Below are positions 39,392 through 52,258 of a stretch of 64,000 bases of DNA, piece by piece. Under the pieces are notes generated by a model. It saw nothing but the letters and a program-made list of their open reading frames with translations, was not told the origin of the DNA and did not search any database. Source of the stretch: Ichthyophthirius multifiliis (lineage: Eukaryota; Ciliophora; Oligohymenophorea; Hymenostomatida); the NCBI RefSeq assembly GCF_000220395.1, contig NW_004086450.1, positions 186,001 through 250,000 of the forward strand, in the 5' to 3' direction. Made by a program: the position numbers and the translations under genes. How positions within the stretch are numbered: the first letter of the stretch is position 1; each line of letters begins with the position of its first letter.

Positions 39392-41524
39392 ATGAATAAT
39401 TCATCAATATATTAAATTATTAATGATAAAAGTTAAAAATAATATAGTATGAAAGATAGCATTATTAATAATTCTTAATTATCTAATTTTTAATAAAAGC
39501 TAAAATATGATTCAGGATATTTAGATAAATTTTTATTAGAAATAGAACTAGCAATAAAATAAAGTCAAGAATATTAAATTTTATCTTCATAATTTAAAAA
39601 AGCAGTTTCAAGATTTGCTAAGGATTCTGAGTAAAAAAGCTTTTTCATAATTTTATATTAATTCTTGAAAAATATATAGAGGAAATCTTCTTAAAGATTT
39701 AAAATAACCTCAATTAGAATCTGTATATAGAGATGTATTATTATTATTTTAATTAAAAACTTAAATAATTATTTAATAAAAGATTTCAAGAATATTTGAT
39801 AAAGAGGAAGAAGGAGTAATCCTTAAAGATAAAATAAGATAATTAATGAATTTAAGATTAGAAGATATGAGAAGATAAATAGTAACAAAAATAAAAAAAT
39901 AAAAAATTAAATAAAATAAAAATAAAAAAAGAAAGATAATAAATGGAATGTAGTAACTAGTTTACTTTAAAATTTGATATTAAAAAATAGAGGAAATATA
40001 GATTGCTTTGATTTATTAGCTTATAGATAAATTCCATAGGATTTAAGATAGATAATATGGAAATTTTGTTTAGTAAAAAAATAAAAAATAAATATGAAAT
40101 AATAAAAATAAAGGATAATCAAGAAGAAGCATAATAATATGCAGAAAAAATAAGAGAAAATAGATTAAAAACATTATCTAAATTTGATATTTAAATAATA
40201 AAAGATACTGAAGAATTTGTAATGTAAATGTGTGATCCTGAAACTTTTGACGGAAGTATGATTTTTTGTGCAAAAACTATTCTTTCATATTATGAGGTTA
40301 GAAAAGATAGAATTTTATCAGATTATTTATACATGTTAGTTATTCCATTAATGGTTTAAATATATAAAAATAAATAATCATAAAAATATATATATATAGA
40401 TATAAATATATATTTTTATATATATATACATATTTATATATATTTATTTTTAATATTAAAAAAATAGAGTGTTTTTGCTGAAGCAAAGCATTTGCATAAA
40501 ATTCCAGTTGATTTAGTAGGATATTTTTTTAGTATTTAAAAAGTTGTTTCTTATTTTGATCCACTTGTTGATTTGCTTGTTATTCAAGATGAATATTACG
40601 AATAAGAAATGACAGATTTTATTATGAGTTCACTAGCACTTGTTGATTAGGAGGTTTTAGATAAAATACAGGAAGTTCTTAATTTAGATATTCCTTCATA
40701 AAGAACTTTAATCGTACTTATAGTAAAAAGATTTGTTCATTCTTTAGGATTTGCATTTCTTCCAATGAGTATTAGCTTATATATATAAGATTAGATTTAT
40801 ATGAAAATTATTAAGAATAAACTTGAAATATTTATTGATTTAGCCATTATGCTTAAATGTTTAAAATAAAACATTTTGTAAGAAAATAATTGGGATAAAA
40901 TTGTTGATGTTATTTATTAAAAATCGAAATAAATTCCATTTGAAATTTATTATAATTTTCATAAGTTTTATATATAATTTTTATTTTATTTTATTATTTT
41001 AAAATAAAACATAAAAAAAAAATAGGCAAATAATGAAAAATTCAAGATTTTACCAATCTCCATATAATATAGATCCTTAAATAGTAAATAGAGGAAATTA
41101 AATATTTGATAATCCTTTATAAAAATTAATTGATAATTAAATACAAAAAGATAAAAAAGCCTATAAAAAAAAATGGTTGGAAGGTGAAGAAGAAAATAAA
41201 TATTAAAAAAATACTCAATATGATTATAATTCGAAATTAAAAAGTTAGTTTGATGAAGATGAAAGTGAATATAATGAAGAAAGTGGACTTCATGGAAGAA
41301 AAGTTGAATTATAAAAAATTAATGCAGAAGATATTATGAAATAACTAAAAATAAAGTAATAAATTCCAGAAAATATGGGTATAGTACCTATCATTAATGA
41401 TGATGAAAGTGAAAATTCTAATCATAATGTAAATAATTATAATATTTAATAAGGAAGTGTAGATGGAAGTGAGGAAGAATAAAATTAAGATTATGAATTC
41501 GATATTTTAAATGGAATGAATTGA
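39392..41524 (+). CDS. TBC-domain-like (Rab-GAP fold) protein, TBC1D19-like
   Basis: About 620 residues, exons joined by introns of ~40-130 nt, all phase-compatible. The N-terminal helical part (YLDKFLLEIELAIKQSQEY, LKQPQLESVYRDVLLLFQ, DMRRQIKDNKWNVVTSLLQN) precedes AYRQIPQDLRQIIWKFCL, which fits the first TBC motif (R.IP..LR..vW). Later KFDIQIIKDTEEFV, DRILSDYLYMLVIPLM, and SQRTLIVLIVKRFVHSLGF are placed like the remaining helices of the human TBC1D19 domain. The Arg and Gln finger motifs (IxxDxxR, YxQ) are not obvious, so GAP activity is doubtful. The last exon is acidic and disordered (FDEDESEYNEESGLHGRKVE) and ends ILNGMN, TGA 41522-41524. Introns near 39632-39681 and 40074-40115 look like frame breaks if not spliced. 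Family call is tentative. Confidence 0.5.
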
Positions 41525-42513
41525 ATATTGATGTTTAATTAAATATTATATTTTTTTTTTAAATTAGGTTTTATGTAAAATAATATAAAATTAATTATTT
41601 AATATTAATGTTAAAATTTATATTAAAATATATTTAAAATATATATATATATATATATATATAAATATTAAAAAAAATAAAATATTATATTTACTTTACA
41701 TTAATATATTAATTGTATTTACTAAAATTAAAATCATAATATTATTTTATTTATATTTAATATACTCCATTTTTTTTTTAAATAAGAAAATTTAACTATT
41801 TTCTTTCTTTTATATTTTAATATATGTTATAAAAATTACTTTTTAGGAAAATATTCAATTATATAAAATGAATTAAATATAATTTTTTTTTAAAATAAAT
41901 ATTATATGTATTTTTTTTTTTTCTCAATATTTTATAATAATTCTTTTTATTTAATATAGAAAACAAATAATAAAAATATATATAAATGAATTTATTTTTT
42001 TTATTTAAATACTAATAAATTTTATAGACTGAAATACAAATAAATATATATGTAATTATATAAAATGAATTTAAAATAAATTATGTACTAAATTTTTAAT
42101 AATATATAAATTTAATACATTTATAATTTTAATTTTATTTTAAATGTTAATATATTTAATAATTTATATATTACTAATACATTATGAATTATTTATATAA
42201 TTTTTATTAAAAATTTATATAAAGCTTTTCTTTAAATTTTCATTTAATAAATAAAAATATAAATATTAATTTAAATAGATAATATATCTTAAAAATATAA
42301 ATACTAAATTTTTATAATGTAATAATTAATTATTTAATTATAAATATAATTTTGGATATAAATATATATATTATATATATTTAATAAAAATAATACATAA
42401 TAAAAATTGATCTTAATATTTATAAATTAAATTTAATAATAAAAAAAATTTAATATTAAATATTATATACAAAATCATTTATTATTATTATTAAAAAAAA
42501 AAAATTAGCATAA
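41525..42513. other. AT-rich spacer, about 1 kb
   Basis: Intergenic A/T-rich DNA between two + strand genes, with a short AT run near 41638-41662. No coding frame or motif supported. Confidence 0.75.
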
Positions 42514-43478
42514 ATGGAAGATTTATCCTTATAAATCTTAAAATCCTTAAAAAATCAAATAATTAAATAATCATTATAACCTTAATTTTAATGGATAAAA
42601 TATAAAAATCCAAAATATAATGATATAAAAGTAAACTTTTAAGAAGATAATAGGTTCTTTGAAAATAAAGTACACAAGTGGATTTGGTATAAAAACCTAA
42701 ATATACCACTCTACTCTTTTACTTTAAACAGTTTATATGATGAAATTTTTTATATGTAAGTTCTTGCATTTAAATGGTGCTCTGACTAGATAAATGAAAA
42801 CGTGTTTATTCACTCATAATTATCTGGTGTTACTGTCCTTAAAATTTAAAATTAATAATAATAGTCTTTAAACGGAGTTAGATTTATTGATACTTCTTTC
42901 AAATATAGAGTATTTATTAATTATGTTTTAATTTTAATAATATTATGTTAAATAATTTAGGGTGAGAAATTTATATTGATGTTTATTATAAAAAATTCGA
43001 ATAATGAAATTATTTAGGCAAGAATTTCTTCTTTTATATTTGTAGAATCTAGAAAAAAAAGCCATAAAGAAAGAGTAAAATAAAATTAATATATTTTTGT
43101 TTTTCATATTTAATAATATATTAATAAATTCACTTTTAAAAAATTTTAAATAAGTAAACAGTATAAAGTATATTTAATCCCTTTCTACCAGAATAACTTA
43201 AGAAAAAAATTGTTTAAAAAAAAAAAAATATATAATCATAATTAAAACAAGAAAATGATTTCGAATCATTATTAAATTATTTTAAAGATTATTCAATTAG
43301 ACAAAAAGTATAATAAAAAAAAAAATTAAAAATATTTAAGAATAGATAATATTATTTTTAAAAATATTAAAAAATTTATAGATTATTCATCCATTTTTCT
43401 TATTATTAAAATTTCCTAAAGCTATAAAATTATATTATAATACCAACTATGTTAAAGCTAATGAAAATGTAAAAATAT

Positions 43479-43524
<46 letters not shown>

Positions 43525-44663
43525 AATATATTTTTTTATATAATTAGCATTCTCATTTATTTGTATCTTTATAAAAAGAGATTTTAAAAATCCTTCTTTT
43601 TCCAAATAAAAATGAAAAAGAATAATATAAAAATAAAATTTTTATTATGTGTTTGAATATTAATTGCAACTCATTAATTTACTACTAAGATTATCAAATA
43701 AAAGAAGTAATTTTTTTTTTTTGATTTAATAATTTTTTTTTTAATTAATATTTTATTTTTTAAAAAGATTATTAAACATTTAAAGCCTTTATAAGGATAA
43801 ATATTAAGCTTTAGTGAATGTCTTTTAGATACTATACCTGCTTAATTTTAAGAATTTGAATATCATGTATAAAAATTATATTAACCAGATTTATTTTTAT
43901 ATTAAAAAGCCAAATCTAAATAATATCTATACGCAAGCTTATTCTAATTTAGCTAATTAAAAAATATACATGGATATTTAAAAAGAAAAAAGTAGAGTAA
44001 AAGTAGAAGAATATGAAGAAGAAGTAGAAGAGAACGTTAGTGATTTTATTAAAGCAAATCTTATGATTAAAAAATATATAGTACAAATATTAAAAAAACT
44101 AAATGAAATAATATTTATCTGAGATTTATTAAAATTAAGAAAAATAATAATTTAAAATTAAGTAATTAAAATATAAAGGATTATTAAGAACAGTTATATA
44201 ATTGAATAAAGTCGACTCAAAATAGAAACACAAATTAATAAAAGTACGAACTTATTATAATCAATAAAATAATATCTAAAGCTGCTAAGAAATATCTGAT
44301 ATGAACGTTAACCCTATAAAAAAAAAGAAAAATGAAAATATAAACAATAACATCAACCATCTAAATAATATTATTATTAATAATAATTATTAATGTCAAA
44401 AAAAAAGTTAAGAACCTAATGAAAGCATTAATGTTAAGAAAAATATTATAAGTACAGTTTAAATTCAAGGCTTATAAACTTAAAATAATTAAATTTTCGA
44501 CTTGTTCACTAATAATAAGAAAGAGTAGGAATAAAAAAGTATTTAGTAATTATTATAAGCAATAAACAACTAATAAAATTATATTAAATAATTATAAGAG
44601 AAAAATGAAATTTTAAGCTATAATAATAATAAAGAATAGTTTAAAAATATATATAATATTTGA
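42514..44663 (+). CDS. Unrecognised protein, possible DNA-binding fold
   Basis: Multi-exon gene (at least seven introns of about 45-110 nt). The N-terminal half is folded-looking and rich in aromatic residues: KVHKWIWYKNLNIPLYSF, YMQVLAFKWCSDQINENVF, LNGVRFIDTSFKYR joined to GEKFILMFIIKNSNNEIIQ, and RISSFIFVESRKKSHKER. The run 'strand - RxxxTSFKYRGEKF - strand - basic tail' is reminiscent of immunoglobulin-like (p53/NDT80-type) DNA-binding domains, but no diagnostic residue can be named. A helical middle follows (FPKAIKLYYNTNYVKANEN, FNPFLPEQLKKKIV), then coiled coil (MDIQKEKSRVKVEEYEEEV) and a long Asn/Gln-rich tail ending at TGA 44661-44663. The last two apparent frame changes are removed by introns about 43870-43910 and 44080-44123. 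Function open. Confidence 0.6.
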
Positions 44664-45330
44664 ATTAGTATTAAAATAGTTTAAAATATATGATAATATA
44701 TTTTAATATAAAAATAAAATAATTTAAAATTATTTTATTTTTATAATAAATTGAAAAAAAATAACTCAAAATAATTTCATTAAAATTATATATTACTTTA
44801 AAATAAAAATATACTTAATAATATTAATATATAAAATTAATTACTAAAAAAAAATATATTATATAATATAATATATTTAATTATAATAAATTATTATATA
44901 AATTATTATCTTTACAACTAATAATAATATAAATAAATATTTAAATTATATATTTAAAAAAAATTATTATTTAATATCAATATAAATATCTTAATGATTT
45001 ATTATAATTTTTCTAAATAATAATAAAAAGAAAAAATTAATACAAAATATCATTTTTACTTTATAATTTTTGTTTTGCTTTAATAATAAATTATGAATAA
45101 TTTATAAATTAAATTTTTTTATTTATTATATAAAAATATTATTAATTTCTTTTTTTTTTATAAAAAAAATAAAATAAAAACAATTTATTATATATATAGT
45201 ATAATTTCAAGATTTTAAATTAATTGAAAAATTAAATAATATAAAATTATATTAAATAAAAATATAATAAATAAAATATAGTTAAAATATATATAAACAA
45301 TAATTTTAAATATTATTTTAAAATCAAATA
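44664..45330. other. AT-rich spacer between convergent genes
   Basis: Low-complexity A/T DNA between the 3' ends of a + gene and BBS5 (-). No feature seen. Confidence 0.75.
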
Positions 45331-46340
45331 TCATTTTTACAAATTTCCCATAAATCTTTATTAATATTCCATCAGGTAATTTTCTATAGCAACTTCAAGT
45401 ATATTATTAAATTCTATCTATTCATTACCTTTTTCTTATTATTCATTTTTTAATTTTTCGATTTCATTTATTTTATCATTAAAAAGACTATCTACTAATT
45501 CTATATCATACTTTTTTACTTAAATAATTCGTTCTTTATAGCTTTTTTCATATATCTTATTTTAAACAAAAACACCATAAATAGGATCATTTAAAAACAA
45601 AGATTTTAATTTATTTAATTCTTCATATAGTGTTTCCAATTAATTAGATATAAAAGCAATTTAGTATCCTTGGGCACAAATAATAATCGATGATCCGGAT
45701 TTTAATTATTAAATTTAAAAACTCTTAATTTAAATCCATGGAATACTTAAATTATAATTTTAATTATTTAAATCAAACCAAACGATTCTAATATTTGTTT
45801 AAATAAGTATACCTTTAATCTAATTATTTTTATTAATATTATATACATTTTCTTGTTAACTAATTATTTTTTCATTATTTAATACAATAAGCTATTTATC
45901 TTATATTATAGCACTTTTTGATATTTCTCTATACATTTTTGTTTTCATATATTCCTTATATATATTTTATAAAGTATCAAATATATTCGATTAATTTTTT
46001 TAAATATTTAAATTTAAAAAAATTAATTCAGATTTGATTTAACTGCATTTTTTAACTTAAATATATATTTATTATGTATTATATTAACTAAATGATTTTA
46101 TGTCTATTTTGTTATTGTATTTAATCCTACTGATACATTTATAGAATCTTAATTTTTACAATACCAGATAATTCTCAAATTTGTAACTATAAGAATTCCT
46201 GGGTCGTCTATTTAATTATTACAAAATTCGATTTATTCTTCATGCTGAATTACTCTTTCATTTATACACAAACTATTTTAAACATTTAATGAGTAAAATT
46301 TGATTTCATTATCTATAAAACTTTCATATTGTATTTACAT
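45331..46340 (-). CDS. BBS5: BBSome subunit BBS5
   Basis: Bardet-Biedl syndrome 5 protein, the PH-domain (DM16) subunit of the BBSome that carries membrane proteins in and out of cilia. About 335 residues, as in animals (341), with no intron. First PH repeat: DPGILIVTNLRIIWYCKNQD and SINVSVGLNTITK (human LLVTNLRILWHS, VNVSVGYN). Linker: EYMKTKMYREISKSAIIQDK. Second repeat: GILIQTNIRIVWFDLNNQNY, LSIPWIQIKSFQIQQLKSG, AFISNQLETLYEELNKLKS and DPIYGVF. The end LEVAIENYLMEYQQRFMGNL corresponds to the conserved C-terminus. One frame break is needed: after GLNTITK the next conserved block (KIDIKSFSQYN, YIQVKKCSQIKSELIFLN) is one base out of phase, consistent with one missing A in AAAA at 46107-46110; no GT-AG pair fits. 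Identity is certain. Confidence 0.94.
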
Positions 46341-46685
46341 TTAAAAATAATTATTATTTTTAATTATATTAAATGATAATATATTTGTATATATTTTTTA
46401 TTATAATAAAAAAAAAATATATATATATATAACAAATTTAATTTATATCTAATAAAAATATATTAAAAGCATGAAAAATATATATGTCCTAATAAATATA
46501 TTATAAAATATAAATATTTCTTAAAATAATAATTTTAAAACAAAATATATATAAATATATTTATATATATAAATATATATATATATTTTATAATTATTAT
46601 TATATTAATTAATTTCTTTTTTCATTTTATAAAATTAAATACAAAAAACAATTTAAAAACTACAAAACTATAAAAGCATTTTATT
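46341..46685. other. AT-rich divergent upstream region
   Basis: Short spacer between BBS5 (-) and the HEAT-repeat gene (+); AT and poly-A/T tracts only. Confidence 0.7.
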
Positions 46686-49600
46686 ATGAATTTTGAATAA
46701 TAATTTTTTATAAATTAAGAATAATAATAAAACTTAATTCAGCAATAAAAAACTTAGAATAATACTAGCAATAATAATATTTAACTTTATGAAATAAATA
46801 TATAATAAGATGTAAAAATATAACTTTCTTAATTATCCTTTTGTGATTTTGCATAAAATAACAATTAAAATTTAATTATTTAAATTGATTTTAATATACC
46901 AAAACAAGCAATAATAACAGTAAAATTAGTAATAATTTATATTTTTAATTTTATTTAATTTAGGGCATTGTTTTATCATCATTTTGCAATTTTAATTTAG
47001 GAAAATATTTTTTTAATTTAAAAAGTGCTGAAAGTTATTTATAGGATAATTAAACAACCTAGAGTATGCTAAAAATAAGTATTAATAACTAAAATGATGA
47101 CGAAAGGTATTAAATAGAAATAAATAAATATTTTTAATTAATTAAAAATATAAAAAGTTTAAAAATAGATGCAATTTGTTTATCAAAAAGATTTAAATTA
47201 TAATTTTATTGTTTGTTTAATACAATAAATGAAATAACAGAAATAAAATAAAGTTTATCACAAGAAGCATAAGAATTTTTAACCAAATTAGAATCAGATG
47301 AGAATAAAAATAATTCACATTAAGAAATAAAAACATTATCATAAAATTTATTTAAATAATGCTTTTAAAAAATAAAAATAAATGGAATTTCATTAATAAC
47401 AACACCTTCAGTAACATAAGTAATTTTTTTAAATAAATAAATAATTTATATATATATAATATATACTAAGACAATGCAATTATTAAATATATCTCATGTT
47501 TTTCGAAAAAATAAAGAATTGGAAAACACTGTAGAATGTGAAATTTTATTAGGGATAAGTATGATTAGTTAAAGAAAATATATTTAAGCATCTGAAATAT
47601 TAAAAAAATGTTCTTAGTATTTTATTCAAAGAAATAACCAAGAAAAAAAACAAGAATTCAAATGTTTCCTTTCGTCTTGTATTTCTTCATAAATAGATTA
47701 AAATTTTGTAGGTACTAATAATAAGCTTTTATTAAAAGCTGCTAAAATAGAACTTTTAGTAGCCGAAGCTATAAATCATCCTTCAATGATAATCGAAAAA
47801 TTACAAGCTTTTAGAAGAGCTACAGCATATTTTATGAATAATTAATAACTAATGTTAGAAAATGGGAATGAGTTTGATATATAATATGATGTTTATTCAG
47901 GATTACTTTAACTATAACCTTATTTATGTAAGTTTTATTAAAAACACTTTCTGATACCTTTGAACCTATAAGGTTGGCGGCTATTAAAGGATTAGAAGCT
48001 TTAATTGAATATTTAGGGTGTACTTTAGGCAGTTTATTACCTTAGATTGTAGAGAACATACTACTTTCTTATTCTGAATTTAAGAAATAAAATAAAAATA
48101 GTAAATTGGTTATTGATATGTATCATCACTTATTGGAAACTTTTTTGAATGTCTTAGCTAGTTGTTCTTCATAAATTTTAAGAGTTATTTTTACAGGAAT
48201 TATGGGTTAAAATATGTTCAAAAAAGGAGAAAATAATGTCGAATTGTAAATATATTGTATTAGAATAGTTTGAAAAAATTTTACTTATATGTTAAGGAGA
48301 TTTAGAAGTATATTTAAATATATATAAATAAAAAAACATATATATATATATATATATATATTTTATTTATATATTTAATTATATATATATTATTTTTTTT
48401 TATTATATTATATTTTAGATTGATAAAAATTTTCTTAATGAAATAATTAACTTAGTTGACGAATCTAATTCTAATGTAAAGTTTCATGTCAATATTTTAT
48501 GGGAAACTATGAAATAAAAATTTATATACAATATGTCATATAATTAATTAAATAAAACTATTGTTTGGTTAGGAGATACCCTTATTAACCTTTCTGAAAT
48601 TGAAAACTTTAATAACTTTTAATAATTATTCCATATTTTAGACATAATTACTGTAATTTATTAAAGACTAAATATTAAAAATAGTCTATATAAAGAATAT
48701 ATCCAAAAAGTAAATAAGAATTAATAAATATTAACCATAAACTAAAACGAACTTGTAAATATTAAATACTTATTAAAGCCTCTAATGTTATGGATTGATA
48801 ATTCTTTATAATACCATAATAAATTGGAACTTTTTAAAAATTTATGGTTAGTCCTGGTCGAAGTTTTGAATTTACTTTAAAATAATAGTAAATGTGAAAT
48901 GCGTATTTTAGATGTTTCGATTCCTTTATTATCTTAAGTAAATGCATATATATAAAGTCATCAACCACATGAAAAAATGCTTTAATTTTTATTAATAATA
49001 AGCAATTCTTTAGTGTAGGAAAAAATTAAAATGGAGGTAAACCAAGTGTGCTTTTTAAAGAAATTTTTCGAGTCTTTTTTAAGGACTATTCCTCATTCTT
49101 TACACGATGAAACCTTTGAAATTTTCAATAATTTATGTGAAATTATAAGTCCTTAGAATTTCTCGGATGAATTAGTTAAAAAAAGTATTAATATTTTAAT
49201 AGATTAATATACAGTGAAGGGAAAAGCGCATAAAAAATCAAAAGAAAAATTCATTTAGTGTATTTTGGGAAATCCTGAAAATCTCAAAACGGCACTTTTG
49301 GTACTTTTTTTAGAAAGAGAAGAATCAGAAATGCAGTTCAAAAAAGACTCGAAAATGTATAATTAGAAATAGGAATTTTATGCAGAAAAGTTATGTCTTT
49401 TAAGTGAAATTTTCTCTATGCTTTCTTCCGAAAACTTCCTTTTGATAGATAAACTTATATAATAAGGATTATTTAATAAACCTTTTTTTACACTTTTAAC
49501 AAGTAGGAATTCTAAAAATAGATTAAAGGGTTTGAATATATTAAAGGTCTTGTTTGAATAATATAAGGAAGTTTTACTGTTAAAAAGGGAAGATTTTTTT

Positions 49601-50764
49601 AATGAAAAATAGTGTATTTAAATTGTTTAGTTGATTATAGTTTCACTTAAGACTGGGCTGGAGTATGAGGATGATTCTAAGTTATAATTTAATGCATTGA
49701 TTATTTTAGATTAGCTTTTTTAACACATTTTTAATAGTAATTAGAAGATTTTATATGCGACCTTTCCTATATAGTTGATGTGTGAATTGTGGCCAGTTTT
49801 TAAGAAGTTAGCAGATTCGCCTTGGAGCAATATTAAGGTATTAGTTTATACAATTATTAGTTACTGGGTAAGAGATTAAAGGGCAATTTAGGATGAAGTA
49901 TTTGGAGGTTTTCTTATAGAAACTTTAAAATAATTAGTTTATGGGAAGGAAAATGAATCTAGATGTGGTGGGTTAAATATTTTGGGAAATTTATGCGGAA
50001 TTTATAAATTGGAGAGTAATTAAGAAAATTGTTTAAGGTTTTTGAGAAAAAATAGTGGTTTTGTGCCAAAGTGTATTTGGTATTAAGTTTATAATTTGTA
50101 GTTTGATTGGGATTAGGTTAATTAAAATATTTCTAGTATTTTAATTTAGGTTTGTGCGCCTAAAAATTATATATTTGAATTTGTAAAGGAGGATAAAAGA
50201 TATTGTAGTTTTTAGGAAAAAAGTAATCTCTTTTAAGATGAATCAAATATTTTTTGGATTGAAAAATTAGAAGAAAAAGAACTAAAAGAACTAATTTTAA
50301 ATTATAAAGGTTAATTAAAAACTCCATAAACACTTTGGATTGAAAGAATTAATTATAATAATGAAGAACCGAAAACACAAGAAGAAAACTTACATGAGTA
50401 ATATTGTTAGGCATAGTGGGCAGTAGATGAAAATATTTTAAAAAAAGAAGAAGAAACACTCGATTTGTAAGAATTAGGAATAATAGAAATTGATGACGAG
50501 GAGTGGAATGAATATGATGTGGTTGAAGCAGATAATTTAAAGAGGAAATTTCCAAATTTAAAATAGAAAATTAATAATATAAGTCCTTAAATGTAAATTA
50601 GAGATAAAAGTCCAAGTTTTAAATATGATTTGGAACAAAAAAAATAAATAATAGAGATAATTTAAAATGTTTAGAAAATAATATAAATAATGATTAATAT
50701 AATAATATAATTGAAATAGAAAATAAAAATGATAATAATAATACAAATGATAATAATGATATAG

Positions 50765-50830
<66 letters not shown>

Positions 50831-51514
50831 GATTTTTGTAATAATATTAATATGAGGGATTTAGTTAGTTTTTAAATAAAGAAAATATTAAATAAGGTTA
50901 AGAAGAATTCATTTATTCAGATAGTGCTGAAAGTGATGATTATTAAGATACTTTTATTAAATAATAGGAAATATTATTTAGATAATAGAAATAATAAAAG
51001 TTTGAGCATAATATAATTAGAGATATTCCTAATAGACCTCTGTCTGCAAAAATAAAAAAATAAAGTAATAATCTATAATAAGAAATAAATAATTTAAACG
51101 TAAATAATAAATGTAATCTATAAAAAATAACCAAAAGTAATAATAAATGTAATTTTATTGATGAAAATTCGCAAATCGAGTAAATTAATGAATAGAACTG
51201 GATTTAAGATAAAAATAAAATTTAATAAAGTAAATATGTAAGTCCTCCAAGACCAAAAAGTTCGTAGATATATTGTGATAATATTTAAAATAATAATAAT
51301 AATAGCAATTTATTATATAATAACAATTAAAAAAAATAAAAAAATAATAATAATAATATTATAAACAATTCATTTACCAATAACATTAATAATAAAAATA
51401 ATAATTATATAAACAGCAACAATAATAAATAAAATATAATTAATAAAGATAATTAAATAATAAATAATAATTAAAACATATAATATATTAATAATAAAAG
51501 TAGTAATAATAGTA

Positions 51515-51562
<48 letters not shown>

Positions 51563-52123
51563 TTAATAATAATAGTAATAATAATATTATAAGTAACAAT
51601 AACTCAAATAATAAAATAATTTTAAAATTATATTAATTAATCCAAAAAATAAACTCTATAAAATAATTTTATGAATAATGAGAAAAAAGTTAATAATTCA
51701 TCTTAACAAATTTTGAAAACTATAAACAATAATTAAATTATTTTAGGAAATAAAAAAAATTAGGAAAGTCCGAAAATTCCAGAAAAAAGAAATTCTTCTT
51801 CAAATTAAAAAAATAATAAAGAACATTTTATGGAAAAATTGTTTTATAAAAAAATAAATTTTAATGATTTAAAAAATATTTGGAAAATGAATAATAATTA
51901 AGTTTCAAGTAAATCAGCTAATACAGAAAAAGAAGAAATTATTAAATAAAAAATATAAAAAAAGAAAAAAACTATTGCTACTATGCCTTAAACTACATAA
52001 AATAACCCAATAATAAATTCTTTAATAAATTCACCTTCATAATTTAATAGTTTTTATAATATAAGTATAGTTGAAAAAGATAAAATAACCAAATAAAAAA
52101 AAGTATAAAATAATAATAAATGA
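46686..52123 (+). CDS. Large HEAT-repeat protein with Asn-rich tail
   Basis: About 1,700 residues. The N-terminal ~75 residues are polar (MNFEQQFFINQEQQQN); then an alpha-solenoid with HEAT-like repeats runs for ~1,000 residues, for example KAAKIELLVAEAINHPSM, LLKTLSDTFEPIRLAAIKGL, LEALIEYLGCTLGSLLPQIV, FLNEIINLVDESNSNVKFHV, LADSPWSNIKVLVYTIISYW and CGGLNILGNLCGIYKLES. An acidic segment (IEIDDEEWNEYDVVEADN) closes it. The tail (from about 50660) is low-complexity, with poly-Asn from (AAT)n at 50766-50830 and 51520-51562, and basic/Ser motifs (SPPRPKSSQIY). Introns include 44-52 nt ones near 46923 and 47419 and one of ~130 nt near 48308. Near 47930 the solenoid frame shifts by one base unless a 29-nt intron is used. 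HEAT scaffold is clear; I cannot name the orthologue (DNAAF5-like was considered). Confidence 0.7.
50766..50830 (+). repeat. (AAT)n tract coding poly-Asn
   Basis: About 20 AAT units in frame within the tail of the HEAT-repeat protein, giving an uninterrupted asparagine run. A second, shorter array lies at about 51520-51562. Confidence 0.85.
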
Positions 52124-52227
52124 ATAAAATACAATATTGAAAAAAAAATATAATAAAATAAAGATATAATATATATTAATTATATAAAATTCATAAATAA
52201 TTATTTTTTATTATAAATAAATATATT

Positions 52228-52258
<31 letters not shown>

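Noticed and set aside
43865-44123. Two frame breaks in the putative DNA-binding gene
   Set aside because: Both lie in segments with phase-compatible GT-AG introns of about 45 nt.
50349-51134. Standard-code ORFs on the minus strand opposite the HEAT gene tail
   Set aside because: They are shadows of the Asn/Lys-rich coding strand; their translations are Tyr/Phe/Leu-rich noise.
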